DNA of 64,000 bases. Origin: Acidobacteriota bacterium (GTDB lineage Bacteria > Acidobacteriota > Thermoanaerobaculia > UBA5066). The stretch is from contig JAKOVQ010000016.1 of NCBI GenBank assembly GCA_029781975.1, positions 1-64,000 on the forward strand, given 5' to 3'. The translations under genes were made by a program, and so were the position numbers. Shown in pieces: positions 18,165 through 26,778 of this stretch. The notes under the pieces are model-generated. The model was given only the letters and a program-made list of their open reading frames with translations, had not been told where the DNA came from and made no database searches. Position 1 is the first letter of the stretch. Every line of letters starts with the position of its first letter.

Positions 18165-21115
18165 GCCCCCTGCCGGCCCCTGACGAGTGGGCGGCCCTCG
18201 ACCGCCTCCTCGACGCGGCTCTCGACCGTTCCCCCGCCGAACGCGCACGGTTCCTCGAGGAGGCGTGCGCGGGGGACGGGGAGAAGCGCAGACGCCTCGA
18301 GCGCCTTCTCGAGCTCGCGGAGCTGGAGGATCCCCTCCTCGCCCCGAGCGGAGCGCTCGCAGGGCCGCTCCTGGAGGACGTCGCGAGGGAGCTCGTCGCC
18401 TTTGACGAGCAGGACGCCCTCGCGCCGGGGAGCGCGCTCGGGCCCTACCGGGTCATCGGGCTCCTCGGGTCGGGGGGGATGGGCCGCGTCTACCGCGCCC
18501 TCGACCCGCAGCTCGGCCGGGAGGTGGCGATCAAGGCGCTCGCCAGGGCCTTCCACGACGACTCCGCGAGCCTCCGCAGGTTCGAGCGCGAGGCGCGGGC
18601 CCTCGCGGCGGTGAACCACCCGAACATCGCCACCCTCTTCGAGCTCCTCGAGGTCGAGGGGAGGCCGTACCTCGTCCTCGAGCTCGTCGAGGGGGAGACG
18701 CTGGCCGAGCGGCTCGAGCGGGGCCCGATGACGCCGGCCGAGGCGGTGGAGACGGCGCGGCAGATCGTCGACGCGCTCGCGGAGGCGCACGGCAAGGGAA
18801 TCGTCCACCGGGACCTCAAGCCCTCGAACGTGAAGCTGGGCGCCGACGGGCGCGTGAAGGTGCTCGACTTCGGCCTCGCGAAGACGGCCCCCGGGCCCGA
18901 GAGACGGAGCCCGGAGGCGGCGACGACGATCTCGGGTGCCGTCCTCGGAACGGCCCCCTACATGAGCCCGGAGCAGGCGCGCGGGCTCGAGGTCGACCGC
19001 CGGACGGACATCTGGGCCTTCGGCTGCCTCCTCTTCGAGATGCTCACCGGCGTCCGCGCCTTCCAGGGACGGACGGTATCGGACGTCCTCGCGTCGGTCC
19101 TGAGGGACGATCCCGACTACGGCCTCTTCCCGCCGCCGACGCCGGCATCCCTCGTCCGGCTCGTGAGGCGCTGCCTGAGAAAGGACCCGAAGGGGCGCCT
19201 GCAGGACATCGGCGACGCCCGCGCGGACCTCGAGGAGGCGTCCTCCGCCGACACCCTCGGAGCGGTCGACCGGCGCACCCCCGGCCGTCCGGCACCGCGC
19301 CGGCTCCTCGCCGGGGCGGTCGTCGCGCTCGTCGGGCTCGTCGGACTCGGGCTGGGCGCGGCGCTGTTCCACGGACGCGCGCCGGAACGGGCACCGGTCC
19401 GCCTCGGCCTCGACCCCGGCGTCGCGCTCGAAGAGGGGTACGACCCTCCGTTCGCGCTCTCTCCCGACGGGAAGTCGGTCGTCCTCGTCGCCCGGGAGGG
19501 GGACTCGAGGCGCCTCGTGCTCCGGCGCCTCGACGCGTTCGAGGCCCGTCCGCTCGCCGGAACGGAAGGGGCGCGGCAGCCTTTCTTCTCGCCCGACGGA
19601 GCCTCGGTCGCCTACTTCGCCGACCGCAAGCTCTGGAGGCTCCCGCTCGCCGGGGGCTCGCCGATCGCCCTCGCGGAGGTCGGGAGCAACCCGCGCGGAG
19701 GGAGCTGGGGGCCGGACGGGACGATCGTCGTCGGCGCCTCGCTGACGTCCGGGCTCTACCGGGTGAGCGCGGGCGGCGGGCCGCTCGAGTCGCTGACCAG
19801 GCTCGACCTGAAGGCGGGGGAGAGCTCGCACCGCTGGCCTCAGGTCCTCCCCGGAGGCCGCTGGGCCCTCTTCTCGAGCCTCGTGGAGGAGGGCTCCTGG
19901 GACGACGCGTCCCTCGAGGCGGTCTCCCTCGAGACCGGCGAGAGGCACGTGGTGCAGCGCGAGGCGGCCTTCGGCCTCTGGGCGGGCCGGGGCCCGCTCG
20001 TCTTCGCGCGCGCGGGCCGGCTCTACGCCGCGTCGTTCGACCCGGACCGGGCCGTCGAGACCTCGGCCCCCGAGATCGTCCTCGAGGGGGTCGCCTACGA
20101 CCCGAGGAACGGAGGAACGAAGGTCGCGCTCTCCCCGAGCGGGACGCTCCTCTACGCCCCGGGCCGCCCGGTCTCGATCGAGAACCACCTCGCCTGGGTC
20201 GACGCCGACGGGCGCTCGCGCCGGCTTCCGGGCCCGCCGCGCCGCTTCCGCGAGCCGCGCCTCTCGCCGGACGGAGGCCGCGTGGCCGTGCGCATCGGGG
20301 GCGCCGACGACGCGCAGGTGTGGACGTTCGACCTGGCGACGGGAGCGCTCGTCCAGGCCTCGGCGGGGATCTCGCCGCACCGCCCGACCTGGTCCCCCGA
20401 CGGCTCCCACCTCGTGGTGGGGTCCCGTTCGGGGGATCGCTGGGCCCTCGTCGCGATCCCGGCCTCGGGCGGGGAGAGGGTCGTCCTCCACGAGAGCGCG
20501 AACCGCGTCTACCCGACGTCGTTCGCTCCCGACGGCCGCTCGCTCGTCTTCCAGGAGCAGCGTCCCGGTCAGGGATGGGACCTGCGCCTCCTGCCGCTCT
20601 CGAAGGGGCTCCGCCCCGAGGGCGAGCCGCGCGACGTCGCGGCGGGCCTCGCGAACGAGACGAACGGCGTCGTCTCCCCCGACGGCCGGTTCCTCGCCTT
20701 CGAGTCGGACGAGCTCGACGCCGTGGTGCAGGTCTACGCCTCCCGCTTTCCCGCAGGCGACGGCAAGGCCCAGCTGACGCGGGACGGTGGACGCCTTCCG
20801 AGGTGGTCGTCCGCCTCCGAGGTCGTCTACCTGAGGACGCCGCAGAGGGAGCCGCGGCGGCTGCCGCTCCGCGAGGCGGAGGGCCGGATCCTGGCCGCCG
20901 GAGACGTCCCCTTCTGGGCGGACGAGGCGGCGGCGGCGCGGGCGGGGCAGTCTCTCCTCATCCCGGACTACCTCGGCTACGACTTCGACCCGGCGCGCCG
21001 CCGCCTGCTCGTCCTCGAGGAGCCCGTGCAGCCCGGGGCGCCGGCTCCTCCCGGGCTGCGCGTCGTCCTCGGCTGGCTCGACGAGGTCTCGGGGCGGCGT
21101 TCCCGGCGCGACTGA
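18161..21115 (+). CDS. Membrane Ser/Thr protein kinase with WD40/TolB-like sensor domain
   Basis: A 984-residue protein. Residues 1-90 are a helical N-terminus, and 95-360 are a Hanks-type kinase with GSGGMG, Lys125 in VAIK, HRDLKPSN (Asp218), DFG (236-238) and PYMSPEQARG. A single transmembrane helix spans about 382-404. The remainder, predicted extracytoplasmic, is a TolB/WD40-like beta-propeller with repeated SPDGxxV blades (FALSPDGKSV, FFSPDGASV, WSPDGSHLV, SFAPDGRSLV). It likely senses an envelope ligand and phosphorylates cytoplasmic targets, possibly the sigma factor encoded immediately upstream. The start GTG overlaps the sigma-factor stop. Confidence 0.95.
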   Translation: MSPLPAPDEWAALDRLLDAALDRSPAERARFLEEACAGDGEKRRRLERLLELAELEDPLLAPSGALAGPLLEDVARELVAFDEQDALAPGSALGPYRVIGLLGSGGMGRVYRALDPQLGREVAIKALARAFHDDSASLRRFEREARALAAVNHPNIATLFELLEVEGRPYLVLELVEGETLAERLERGPMTPAEAVETARQIVDALAEAHGKGIVHRDLKPSNVKLGADGRVKVLDFGLAKTAPGPERRSPEAATTISGAVLGTAPYMSPEQARGLEVDRRTDIWAFGCLLFEMLTGVRAFQGRTVSDVLASVLRDDPDYGLFPPPTPASLVRLVRRCLRKDPKGRLQDIGDARADLEEASSADTLGAVDRRTPGRPAPRRLLAGAVVALVGLVGLGLGAALFHGRAPERAPVRLGLDPGVALEEGYDPPFALSPDGKSVVLVAREGDSRRLVLRRLDAFEARPLAGTEGARQPFFSPDGASVAYFADRKLWRLPLAGGSPIALAEVGSNPRGGSWGPDGTIVVGASLTSGLYRVSAGGGPLESLTRLDLKAGESSHRWPQVLPGGRWALFSSLVEEGSWDDASLEAVSLETGERHVVQREAAFGLWAGRGPLVFARAGRLYAASFDPDRAVETSAPEIVLEGVAYDPRNGGTKVALSPSGTLLYAPGRPVSIENHLAWVDADGRSRRLPGPPRRFREPRLSPDGGRVAVRIGGADDAQVWTFDLATGALVQASAGISPHRPTWSPDGSHLVVGSRSGDRWALVAIPASGGERVVLHESANRVYPTSFAPDGRSLVFQEQRPGQGWDLRLLPLSKGLRPEGEPRDVAAGLANETNGVVSPDGRFLAFESDELDAVVQVYASRFPAGDGKAQLTRDGGRLPRWSSASEVVYLRTPQREPRRLPLREAEGRILAAGDVPFWADEAAAARAGQSLLIPDYLGYDFDPARRRLLVLEEPVQPGAPAPPGLRVVLGWLDEVSGRRSRRD

Positions 21116-21193
21116 AGCGCCCTGGCGGGCTTCCCCCGCGAACGGCGCATCTCTCCCGCGAGGGGCGCGCGGGCGCCCCGCGAGGAGGTCGCC

Positions 21194-21739
21194 TTGATCC
21201 GATCGAGCCAGGCACGCTTCGTCGTCCTGCAGGGGCTCCCCGAGCCCCCGCCCCACGCCTGCCCGCTCCAGTACGACGCCCTGGTGTTCCAGCCGCGCGT
21301 CATGGTCGTCCTCGTGGCCGCGGCTGCGCTCTCCCGCGCGCCCGTCGCCTGGGCCGCGCTCTCGGGCGTCCTGTTCCTCGGTGCGTTCGCCCCGCGCCTC
21401 AATCCCTTCGACGCGCTCTACGCGGCGCTCGCGCGCCGGAGGTCCCGGCGGGTCCTCCTTCCCGCCGCTCGCGCGCCGCGCCGCTTCGCCCAGACGATGG
21501 CCGCGACGTTGTGCCTCGTCGCCGCCCTGGCCCTCTTGATGGGGCAGGGAGCCGTGGCCTGGGGGGTGGTGGCCGTCTTCGCGCTGGCGTTCGTCGGGAA
21601 CTTCGCGTTCGGCTTCTGCTTCGGCTCCTGGGTGTTCCGGTCCCTGTTCCGGTCGTGGAGGCCGCCGGAGGCGCGATCCGGACGGGGCTCCTCGACCGCC
21701 GTCCGGAGGGTGGCGGGGTTTCCCCCGGATCGCGTCTAG
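21194..21739 (+). CDS. DUF4395-like integral membrane protein
   Basis: A 181-residue membrane protein with about four hydrophobic segments (VMVVLVAAAALSRAPVAWAAL, WAALSGVLFLGAFAP, MAATLCLVAALALLMGQGAVAW, VAVFALAFVGNFAFGFCFGSWVF). The NPFDALY, APRRFAQ and GFCFGSWVF motifs match the DUF4395 family, whose function is unknown. The start is TTG at 21194, supported by AGGAGG five nt upstream; the first ATG in frame would remove the conserved N-terminus. A methyltransferase gene follows after 80 bp. Confidence 0.78.
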   Translation: MIRSSQARFVVLQGLPEPPPHACPLQYDALVFQPRVMVVLVAAAALSRAPVAWAALSGVLFLGAFAPRLNPFDALYAALARRRSRRVLLPAARAPRRFAQTMAATLCLVAALALLMGQGAVAWGVVAVFALAFVGNFAFGFCFGSWVFRSLFRSWRPPEARSGRGSSTAVRRVAGFPPDRV

Positions 21740-21819
21740 GTAGCTGAATCCGCGATTCGAAAGCGGAGGACGAAGAGTCTCGAAGGCGGCGCGCCGTGGA
21801 GGCGCCGCAGGAGGAACGA

Positions 21820-22665
21820 ATGCAGACCGCGACGATCCAGTCAACTCCCATCCCGGCCCCGGCTCCCCCCGACCTCGGGGCGATCAAGGCCCGCCAGCAG
21901 GCGACGTGGGCCTCTGGCGACTTCGGCCAGGTCGGCGTGCGGCTCCAGATCGTCGGGGAGTCGCTCTGCGAGGCCGTGGACCTCCTCTCCGGCGAGCGCG
22001 TCCTCGACGTGGCGGCCGGGAACGGAAACGCTTCCCTGGCGGCCGCCCGGCGATTCGCCGAGGTGACCTCGACGGACTACGTCCCGGCGCTGCTCGAGCA
22101 GGGGCGGCTCCGCGCCGCGGCCGACCGGCTGGAGATCTCCTTCCAGCCCGCCGACGTCGAGAGGCTCCCCTTCCCCGACGCCTCGTTCGACGTCGTCCTG
22201 TCGACCTTCGGGGTGATGTTCGCGCCGGACCAGGCACGCGCCGCCGCCGAGCTGCTCCGCGTCACGAGGCGCGGCGGCCGGATCGGCCTGGCGTGCTGGA
22301 CGCCCGAAGGCTTCCTCGGCCGGCTCTTCGAGACGATGAGCGCCTTCGTCCCCCCGCCGGCCGGCCTGGAGTCCCCCATGGCGTGGGGGAGCGAGGCGCG
22401 CCTCTCCGAGCTCTTCGGAGGAGGGGCCTCCGAGATCCGCTCGACCCGCAGGACCTACGCGTTCCGCTTCCGGTCGGCCGAGCACTGGGTGGAGTTCTTC
22501 CGCTCCTTCTACGGCCCGACGCACAAGGCCTTCGCCGCGCTCGACGGCGCCTCCCAGCTGGCCCTCGAAGCCGAGCTGATCTCTCTCCTGCGCGTGTGGA
22601 ACGCGCACCGCGGAGAGGCGCTCGTCGTCCCCGGCGAGTACCTGGAGACCGTGATCCGGAAGTAG
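21820..22665 (+). CDS. Class I SAM-dependent methyltransferase
   Basis: A 281-residue methyltransferase. The SAM-binding motif VLDVAAGNGNASL is near residue 60, followed by STDYVPALLEQ and the ADVERLPFPDASFDVVLSTFGVMF block characteristic of UbiE/COQ5-like (Methyltransf_11) enzymes. The ATG at 21820 is preferred over an upstream GTG because CAGGAGG lies just before it. The substrate is unknown. Two genes downstream is an AurF-like di-iron protein, so a role in modification of a small molecule is possible but not shown. Confidence 0.85.
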   Translation: MQTATIQSTPIPAPAPPDLGAIKARQQATWASGDFGQVGVRLQIVGESLCEAVDLLSGERVLDVAAGNGNASLAAARRFAEVTSTDYVPALLEQGRLRAAADRLEISFQPADVERLPFPDASFDVVLSTFGVMFAPDQARAAAELLRVTRRGGRIGLACWTPEGFLGRLFETMSAFVPPPAGLESPMAWGSEARLSELFGGGASEIRSTRRTYAFRFRSAEHWVEFFRSFYGPTHKAFAALDGASQLALEAELISLLRVWNAHRGEALVVPGEYLETVIRK

Positions 22666-22883
22666 CTCCGCGACACCGACGTCCGCCGGGAGACGGTCCC
22701 CGGACGTCCTTTCATCGAACGATTCGCTCGACCTCGAGCCAGGAGACGGACAGGACCCGATCGACCGACGCGGGCCCCGCCCGCGCCACGCCCTTCGTCC
22801 CGTACACCGGCGACTCGTCCCCCACCGCGGGCGGCTCTGGCAGCCGCCCGATCGATCAACCCACGAACCGAAGGAGAATCCTG

Positions 22884-23318
22884 ATGAAAGCCCCCGTGAT
22901 CCTCGCCCTCTCCCTCCTGACCGCGGTACCGGCGGCCGCCGCTCCGCCGTCCAGGAGGGCGGAGGACGTCTGCCTCGTCGACCGGGAATACCCGTCGGGC
23001 CCCGTTCTGAACACCTTCGTGCTCCAGGACGTCGGCCCGGTCGCCCCGACCCGCTCGATCGCGCTCCACGGTCTCTTCTTCACCCGGACGCTCAAGGTGG
23101 CGGCGATCCACGGCAGCGCCGCCGTGGCGGCCGACGGCACCGTCCGGCTGGGTCTCTTCGTCCACTCGAGCGCGGCCTCGACGAACGACTTCACGCTCTC
23201 GGGCGTGACCGCCCCGGACTTCTCGGGCGACCTCAAATTCGACGCCGACGGCGACTTCCGCCCCGACGGCTCCCTGTCGATGGAGCGGGTGGACTGCTCC
23301 ACCATCACGATTCCCTGA
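22884..23318 (+). CDS. Small secreted hypothetical protein
   Basis: A 144-residue protein with a clear signal peptide (MKAPVILALSLLTAVPAAAAP) and an excellent AAGGAG ribosome-binding site. The mature part is beta-rich (SIALHGLFFTRTLKVAAIHGSA, TVRLGLFVHSSA) with two cysteines (VCLVD and VDCST) that may form a disulfide. I recognise no family. The downstream di-iron protein gene starts 17 bp after its stop, so the two probably share a transcript. Confidence 0.72.
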   Translation: MKAPVILALSLLTAVPAAAAPPSRRAEDVCLVDREYPSGPVLNTFVLQDVGPVAPTRSIALHGLFFTRTLKVAAIHGSAAVAADGTVRLGLFVHSSAASTNDFTLSGVTAPDFSGDLKFDADGDFRPDGSLSMERVDCSTITIP

Positions 23319-23335
23319 GTCAGACGGAGACGCAC

Positions 23336-24268
23336 ATGACCACGACCGAGACGATCCCCACGGCCACGTACGAGTACCGCGACATCCTGGCCGCCTCCGA
23401 GAAGGTCCGCTGGACGGTCGACGACCTGATGGGGCCCGGGCAGAAGCTCGACTTCTCCCGTCCCTTCCTCCCCGAGTCGCTCGCGCGCGTCGAGCCGCTC
23501 GACTTCCTCACCCCGGCGGAGAAGCGGACGCTGAACCAGATCCGCGGCAACGCCTACCTCTGCATCTTCGGCGTCGTCGAGGAGTTCATCCTCCCGTTCG
23601 TCCTCGACCACGTCCGGCCGCACCTCTCGGGCCAGGACGAGCGGGTCCGGGCCATGCTCCAGTTCGCGGGCGAGGAGGCGAAGCACATCCAGCTCTTCAA
23701 GAGGTTCCGCGAGGAGTTCGAGAGGGGCTTCGGCACGGCGTGCGCCGTCATCGGGCCTCCGGACGCGATCGCGAAGGAGGTCCTGTCGCACGAGCCGCTC
23801 TCGGTCGCCCTCGCGATCCTCCAGATCGAGTGGATGACGCAGCGTCACTACCTCGACAGCATCCGCGGTGACGCCGGCCTCGACCCGAGGTTCAAGGACC
23901 TCCTGAAGCACCACTGGATGGAGGAGGCGCAGCACGCCAAGCTCGACGCGCTGATGGTAGAGGCCCTCGCCGAGGGAATGGACGCCGAGGCTCTCGCGCA
24001 CGCGGTCGACGGCTACCTCGAGATCGGAGGCTTCATCGACGCCGGCCTCGTGCAGCAGATGCTCTTCGACCTCGAGGCCCTCGAGCGCTCGACCGGGAGG
24101 AAGCTGACGGAGCCGGAGCGGGAGAAGGCGATTGCCGTGCAGCGGCAGGCCAACCGCTGGACCTACCTCGGCAGCGGGATGACCCATCCCGAGTTCCTCA
24201 GGTCCCTCGAGCGGATGGGCCCCGCCCTCCGCGAGAAGGTCGCGACGGTGGCGCCGGCCTTCAGCTGA
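23336..24268 (+). CDS. Ferritin-like di-iron protein (AurF-like oxygenase)
   Basis: A 310-residue all-helical protein with two carboxylate/His metal motifs: EE at 82-83, EEAKH (113-117), Glu165 with a nearby His171 (IEWMTQRH), and EEAQH (196-200). This arrangement fits the non-haem di-iron AurF (p-aminobenzoate N-oxygenase) and related ferritin-like families. AurF-type enzymes oxidise amines to nitro groups; the substrate here is unknown and another ferritin-like role is possible. It follows a small secreted protein by 17 bp and is closed by a strong GC hairpin. Confidence 0.75.
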   Translation: MTTTETIPTATYEYRDILAASEKVRWTVDDLMGPGQKLDFSRPFLPESLARVEPLDFLTPAEKRTLNQIRGNAYLCIFGVVEEFILPFVLDHVRPHLSGQDERVRAMLQFAGEEAKHIQLFKRFREEFERGFGTACAVIGPPDAIAKEVLSHEPLSVALAILQIEWMTQRHYLDSIRGDAGLDPRFKDLLKHHWMEEAQHAKLDALMVEALAEGMDAEALAHAVDGYLEIGGFIDAGLVQQMLFDLEALERSTGRKLTEPEREKAIAVQRQANRWTYLGSGMTHPEFLRSLERMGPALREKVATVAPAFS

Positions 24269-24281
24269 CACCGCGAGCCGC

Positions 24282-24307
24282 GAGGCCCCGCCCTCGGGCG
24301 GGGCCTC
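24282..24307 (+). terminator. Strong GC hairpin after di-iron protein gene
   Basis: GAGGCCCCGCCC (24282-24293) is a perfect 12-bp complement of GGGCGGGGCCTC (24296-24307), starting 13 bp after the stop codon. A U-rich tract is lacking, but position and stability suggest a terminator serving both convergent genes. Confidence 0.6.
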
Positions 24308-24456
24308 GCCCCTCCCTCGTACCCGGATCCGGGCCCGGGATCGCGCCCGCTCGAACGGTAGGGGCTCGCGACGCCGCGCTCGAGCGTTCACCTTCCCCGG
24401 CCCGGCTGACAGTCCGCAGCGCCGCCCGGCCGGACCCTGGTTCCCCCCGAATCGGT

Positions 24457-25059
24457 TCAGAAGAGCTTGACGTTCACCCCCGCCGTCAAGGACCAGAAGT
24501 CCCCCTTGTAGTTCGAGAGGACCGCCTGGCCGAGCTCGCCGGCCGTGTCGACGTTGAGGAAGTAGTAGCGGAGGTCGCCGTTCAGCCAGATCCCCCGGTA
24601 GAGCTTCAGGTCGACGCCGACCCCGGCGTGGGCCGCCCACTTCCGCTCGGTCGCGTCGAAGCCCTCGATCTTCCCCGTCGTCGTCAGCTCCACGTTGTGG
24701 TACCCGGCGCCCCCCAGGACGTAGACGCCGACGCGGGGGAGCTTGAGGGGGTAGAAGAGGACCGACAGCTGGAACGGCGTGTTCTTCACGTCGATCCCGC
24801 CGACCCCTTCCTTCTCGTAGTGGTCCTTGTAGATCGACGCGCGCGCCTCGGCCGAGAAGAGCCAGATGAGCTGGAGCCGCGCCTGGACGCCGCCGAAGGC
24901 CTTCGCGTTCTCCCCGTCCGGGACGTTCACGACGCCGCCGTGGACGCCGACCTCGAAGCCGAAGGCGTCGGCCGCCGCCGGGGCGGCCGCGCAGGCCGCG
25001 CCGACCGCGAGGGCGAGGGCGAGGACGAGGGAACGGAGGGGGCGCGTCGATCGGTTCAT
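24457..25059 (-). CDS. Outer-membrane beta-barrel protein
   Basis: A 200-residue protein with a signal peptide (MNRSTRPLRSLVLALALAVG, Ala-rich cleavage region) and alternating beta strands throughout (FGFEVGVHGGVVNV, GVYVLGGAGYHNVELT, LNGDLRYYFLNVD). It ends WSLTAGVNVKLF with a C-terminal Phe, as expected for a BAM-inserted eight-stranded barrel of the OmpA/OmpW type. This supports a diderm envelope. AGAAGGAG precedes the ATG. Function beyond barrel formation is not evident. Confidence 0.85.
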   Translation of the reverse strand: MNRSTRPLRSLVLALALAVGAACAAAPAAADAFGFEVGVHGGVVNVPDGENAKAFGGVQARLQLIWLFSAEARASIYKDHYEKEGVGGIDVKNTPFQLSVLFYPLKLPRVGVYVLGGAGYHNVELTTTGKIEGFDATERKWAAHAGVGVDLKLYRGIWLNGDLRYYFLNVDTAGELGQAVLSNYKGDFWSLTAGVNVKLF

Positions 25060-25155
25060 CCCGGTCTCCTTCTGGCGAGCGCGCGCAGCGGTCGCAGGTG
25101 TTCGCCGGAGGATAGCCGCAGAGGCCGCCCTGGTGCAGCCCGGCGCGGGGGCGCG

Positions 25156-25791
25156 TCAGCGGGCGGAGAGCCCGTGGAGCACCACGCGGACGAGCTCGCC
25201 CAGGCGCCGGCGGTAGACCTCGCGCGACGGCAGCCCCCCGGCGTTCTCGGGCGAGCCGATCCCGTGCCCGCACCGGACGAGGAACGCGGCGGCCGCGGCC
25301 GGCGTGAGGCCGGCGCCGGAGAGATCGAGCTCGCCCGCCTCGACCCCCTCGCCGAGGACCGCCGCAAGGAGCGCCTGGTAGCGGCGGTCGGCGGCCTCGA
25401 AGAGGTCGGCCGAGAGGCGCCCCTTCGAGTCGAGGATCTCGGCGGCGTGCGGCGAGCTGAAGACGAGGTCGTAGAGGAAGAGGAACTTGGCCTCCAGGAC
25501 GAGCCGGATCCGCTCCGCGGCGCTCCCCTCCGTCCGGCGAGCCTCCTCCGCCGCGGCGAGGAGGCTGTCGATGACGCTCTGCGACACGGCCCGGAAGAGC
25601 GCTTCCTTGCTCTCGTGGTAGAGGTAGACCGTCCCCTTGGCGACCCCCGCCTCCCGCGCCACGTCGTCGATGGAGGCCCGGCGGAAGCCGTAGCGCGCGA
25701 AGGCCGCGAGGGCGGCCTCGAGGATCCGGGCCGCCTTGTCGTCCCGGGGGACGGGCGGGGCGGCCGGAGCGGACGGCGCGGGCCTCGGCAC
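25156..25791 (-). CDS. TetR-family transcriptional repressor
   Basis: A 211-residue TetR protein from a GTG start. The helix-turn-helix is canonical (AALAAFARYGFRRASIDDVAREAGVAKGTVYLYHESKEALF). An upstream GTG at 25848 is possible, but the chosen GTG follows GCTACCGT at 6 nt, a -10 pattern seen at other starts here, and the sequence before the HTH is Pro/Ala-rich. The divergent SDR gene is the likeliest target. Its ligand is unknown. Confidence 0.88.
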   Translation of the reverse strand: MPRPAPSAPAAPPVPRDDKAARILEAALAAFARYGFRRASIDDVAREAGVAKGTVYLYHESKEALFRAVSQSVIDSLLAAAEEARRTEGSAAERIRLVLEAKFLFLYDLVFSSPHAAEILDSKGRLSADLFEAADRRYQALLAAVLGEGVEAGELDLSGAGLTPAAAAAFLVRCGHGIGSPENAGGLPSREVYRRRLGELVRVVLHGLSAR

Positions 25792-25841
25792 GGCCGAACG
25801 GTAGCACAGGGGCGGGGAGCCGGATCGACCGAAATGACCGC

Positions 25842-25858
25842 TTGACACTAAGTAGTCA
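25842..25858. promoter_or_regulatory. Putative TetR operator / -35 element
   Basis: TTGACA (25842-25847) overlaps an interrupted palindrome TGAC-N8-GTCA (25843-25858) within an AT-rich patch between the divergent TetR and SDR genes. It is a reasonable operator/promoter candidate, but no matching -10 was identified. Confidence 0.4.
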
Positions 25859-25917
25859 TATCGTCAGACTGCGCCGCCGGCCGCGGACCGCCGCCGGCGC
25901 CGAAGAAAGGACCCGCC

Positions 25918-26727
25918 ATGCCCCAGACCCTCCTCCTCACGGGCGCCTCCTCCGGGATCGGGAAGGCCACCGCCCTCCTCTTCGCCGAGAGGGGGTGGAG
26001 CGTCGTCGCCACGATGCGCACGCCTTCGAAGGCGGGCGCCTGGGCGGCGCGCCCGAACGTCCACGTCCTCCCCCTCGACGTGACCGACCCCGAGTCGATC
26101 CGGGCCGCCGTGGCCGAGACCGTCCGCCGCTTCGGGGCGATCGACGCCCTCGTCAACAACGCGGGCTACGGGATGGTCGGCGCGTTCGAGGCGTCCACCT
26201 CGAGCCAGGTCCTCCGGCAGTTCGCCACGAACGTCTTCGGCCTCATGGACCTGACCCGCGAGGTCCTCCCGCACCTGCGCGAGCGGCGGAAGGGGGTCGT
26301 GGTCAACGTCGCCTCCATGGGGGGCCGGATCACGTTCCCGCTCTACAGCGTCTACCACGCGACGAAGTGGGCGGTGGAGGGGTTCTCCGAGGCCCTGTGC
26401 TACGAGCTGGAGCCGTTCGGCGTGACGGTGAAGATCGTCGAGCCGGGTCCGATCAGGACCGACTTCTACGACCGGTCGATGGACCTCGTGACGAAGGCGG
26501 GGCTGACCGCCTACGACGCCTTCGCCGCCAAGGCGATGCCGAACATGCAGAAGGCCGGCGCGACCGCGCCCGGCCCCGAGGTCGTGGCGAAGGTGATCTG
26601 GAACGCGGTCACCGACGGCTCGCGCCGGATCCGCTACCAGGCCAACTCGGCCCCGATCCTGGCGCTCCGCCGCCTCCTCCCCGACCGCCTCTTCATGGCC
26701 GTCGTCAAGGCGGCCGTCCTGAGGTAG
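25918..26727 (+). CDS. Short-chain dehydrogenase/reductase
   Basis: A 269-residue classical SDR. The NAD(P) motif TGASSGIG is at residues 8-15, LVNNAGYG is central, catalytic Ser lies in NVASMGG and the YxxxK motif is YHATK. The C-terminal region resembles SDRs acting on retinol-like or long-chain alcohols, but substrate cannot be deduced. GAAAGGA precedes the ATG. It is divergent from a TetR repressor gene, which likely controls it. Confidence 0.93.
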   Translation: MPQTLLLTGASSGIGKATALLFAERGWSVVATMRTPSKAGAWAARPNVHVLPLDVTDPESIRAAVAETVRRFGAIDALVNNAGYGMVGAFEASTSSQVLRQFATNVFGLMDLTREVLPHLRERRKGVVVNVASMGGRITFPLYSVYHATKWAVEGFSEALCYELEPFGVTVKIVEPGPIRTDFYDRSMDLVTKAGLTAYDAFAAKAMPNMQKAGATAPGPEVVAKVIWNAVTDGSRRIRYQANSAPILALRRLLPDRLFMAVVKAAVLR

Positions 26728-26778
26728 GGCCTCCTGGCCGGGGCGACGCCGCCTCCCGCGCCGGCGGCGGCCGTCTCG

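Noticed and set aside
17669-21844. 1391-codon minus-strand open frame opposite the sigma/kinase operon
   Set aside because: Shadow of the sigma factor and kinase coding bias; no recognisable domain.
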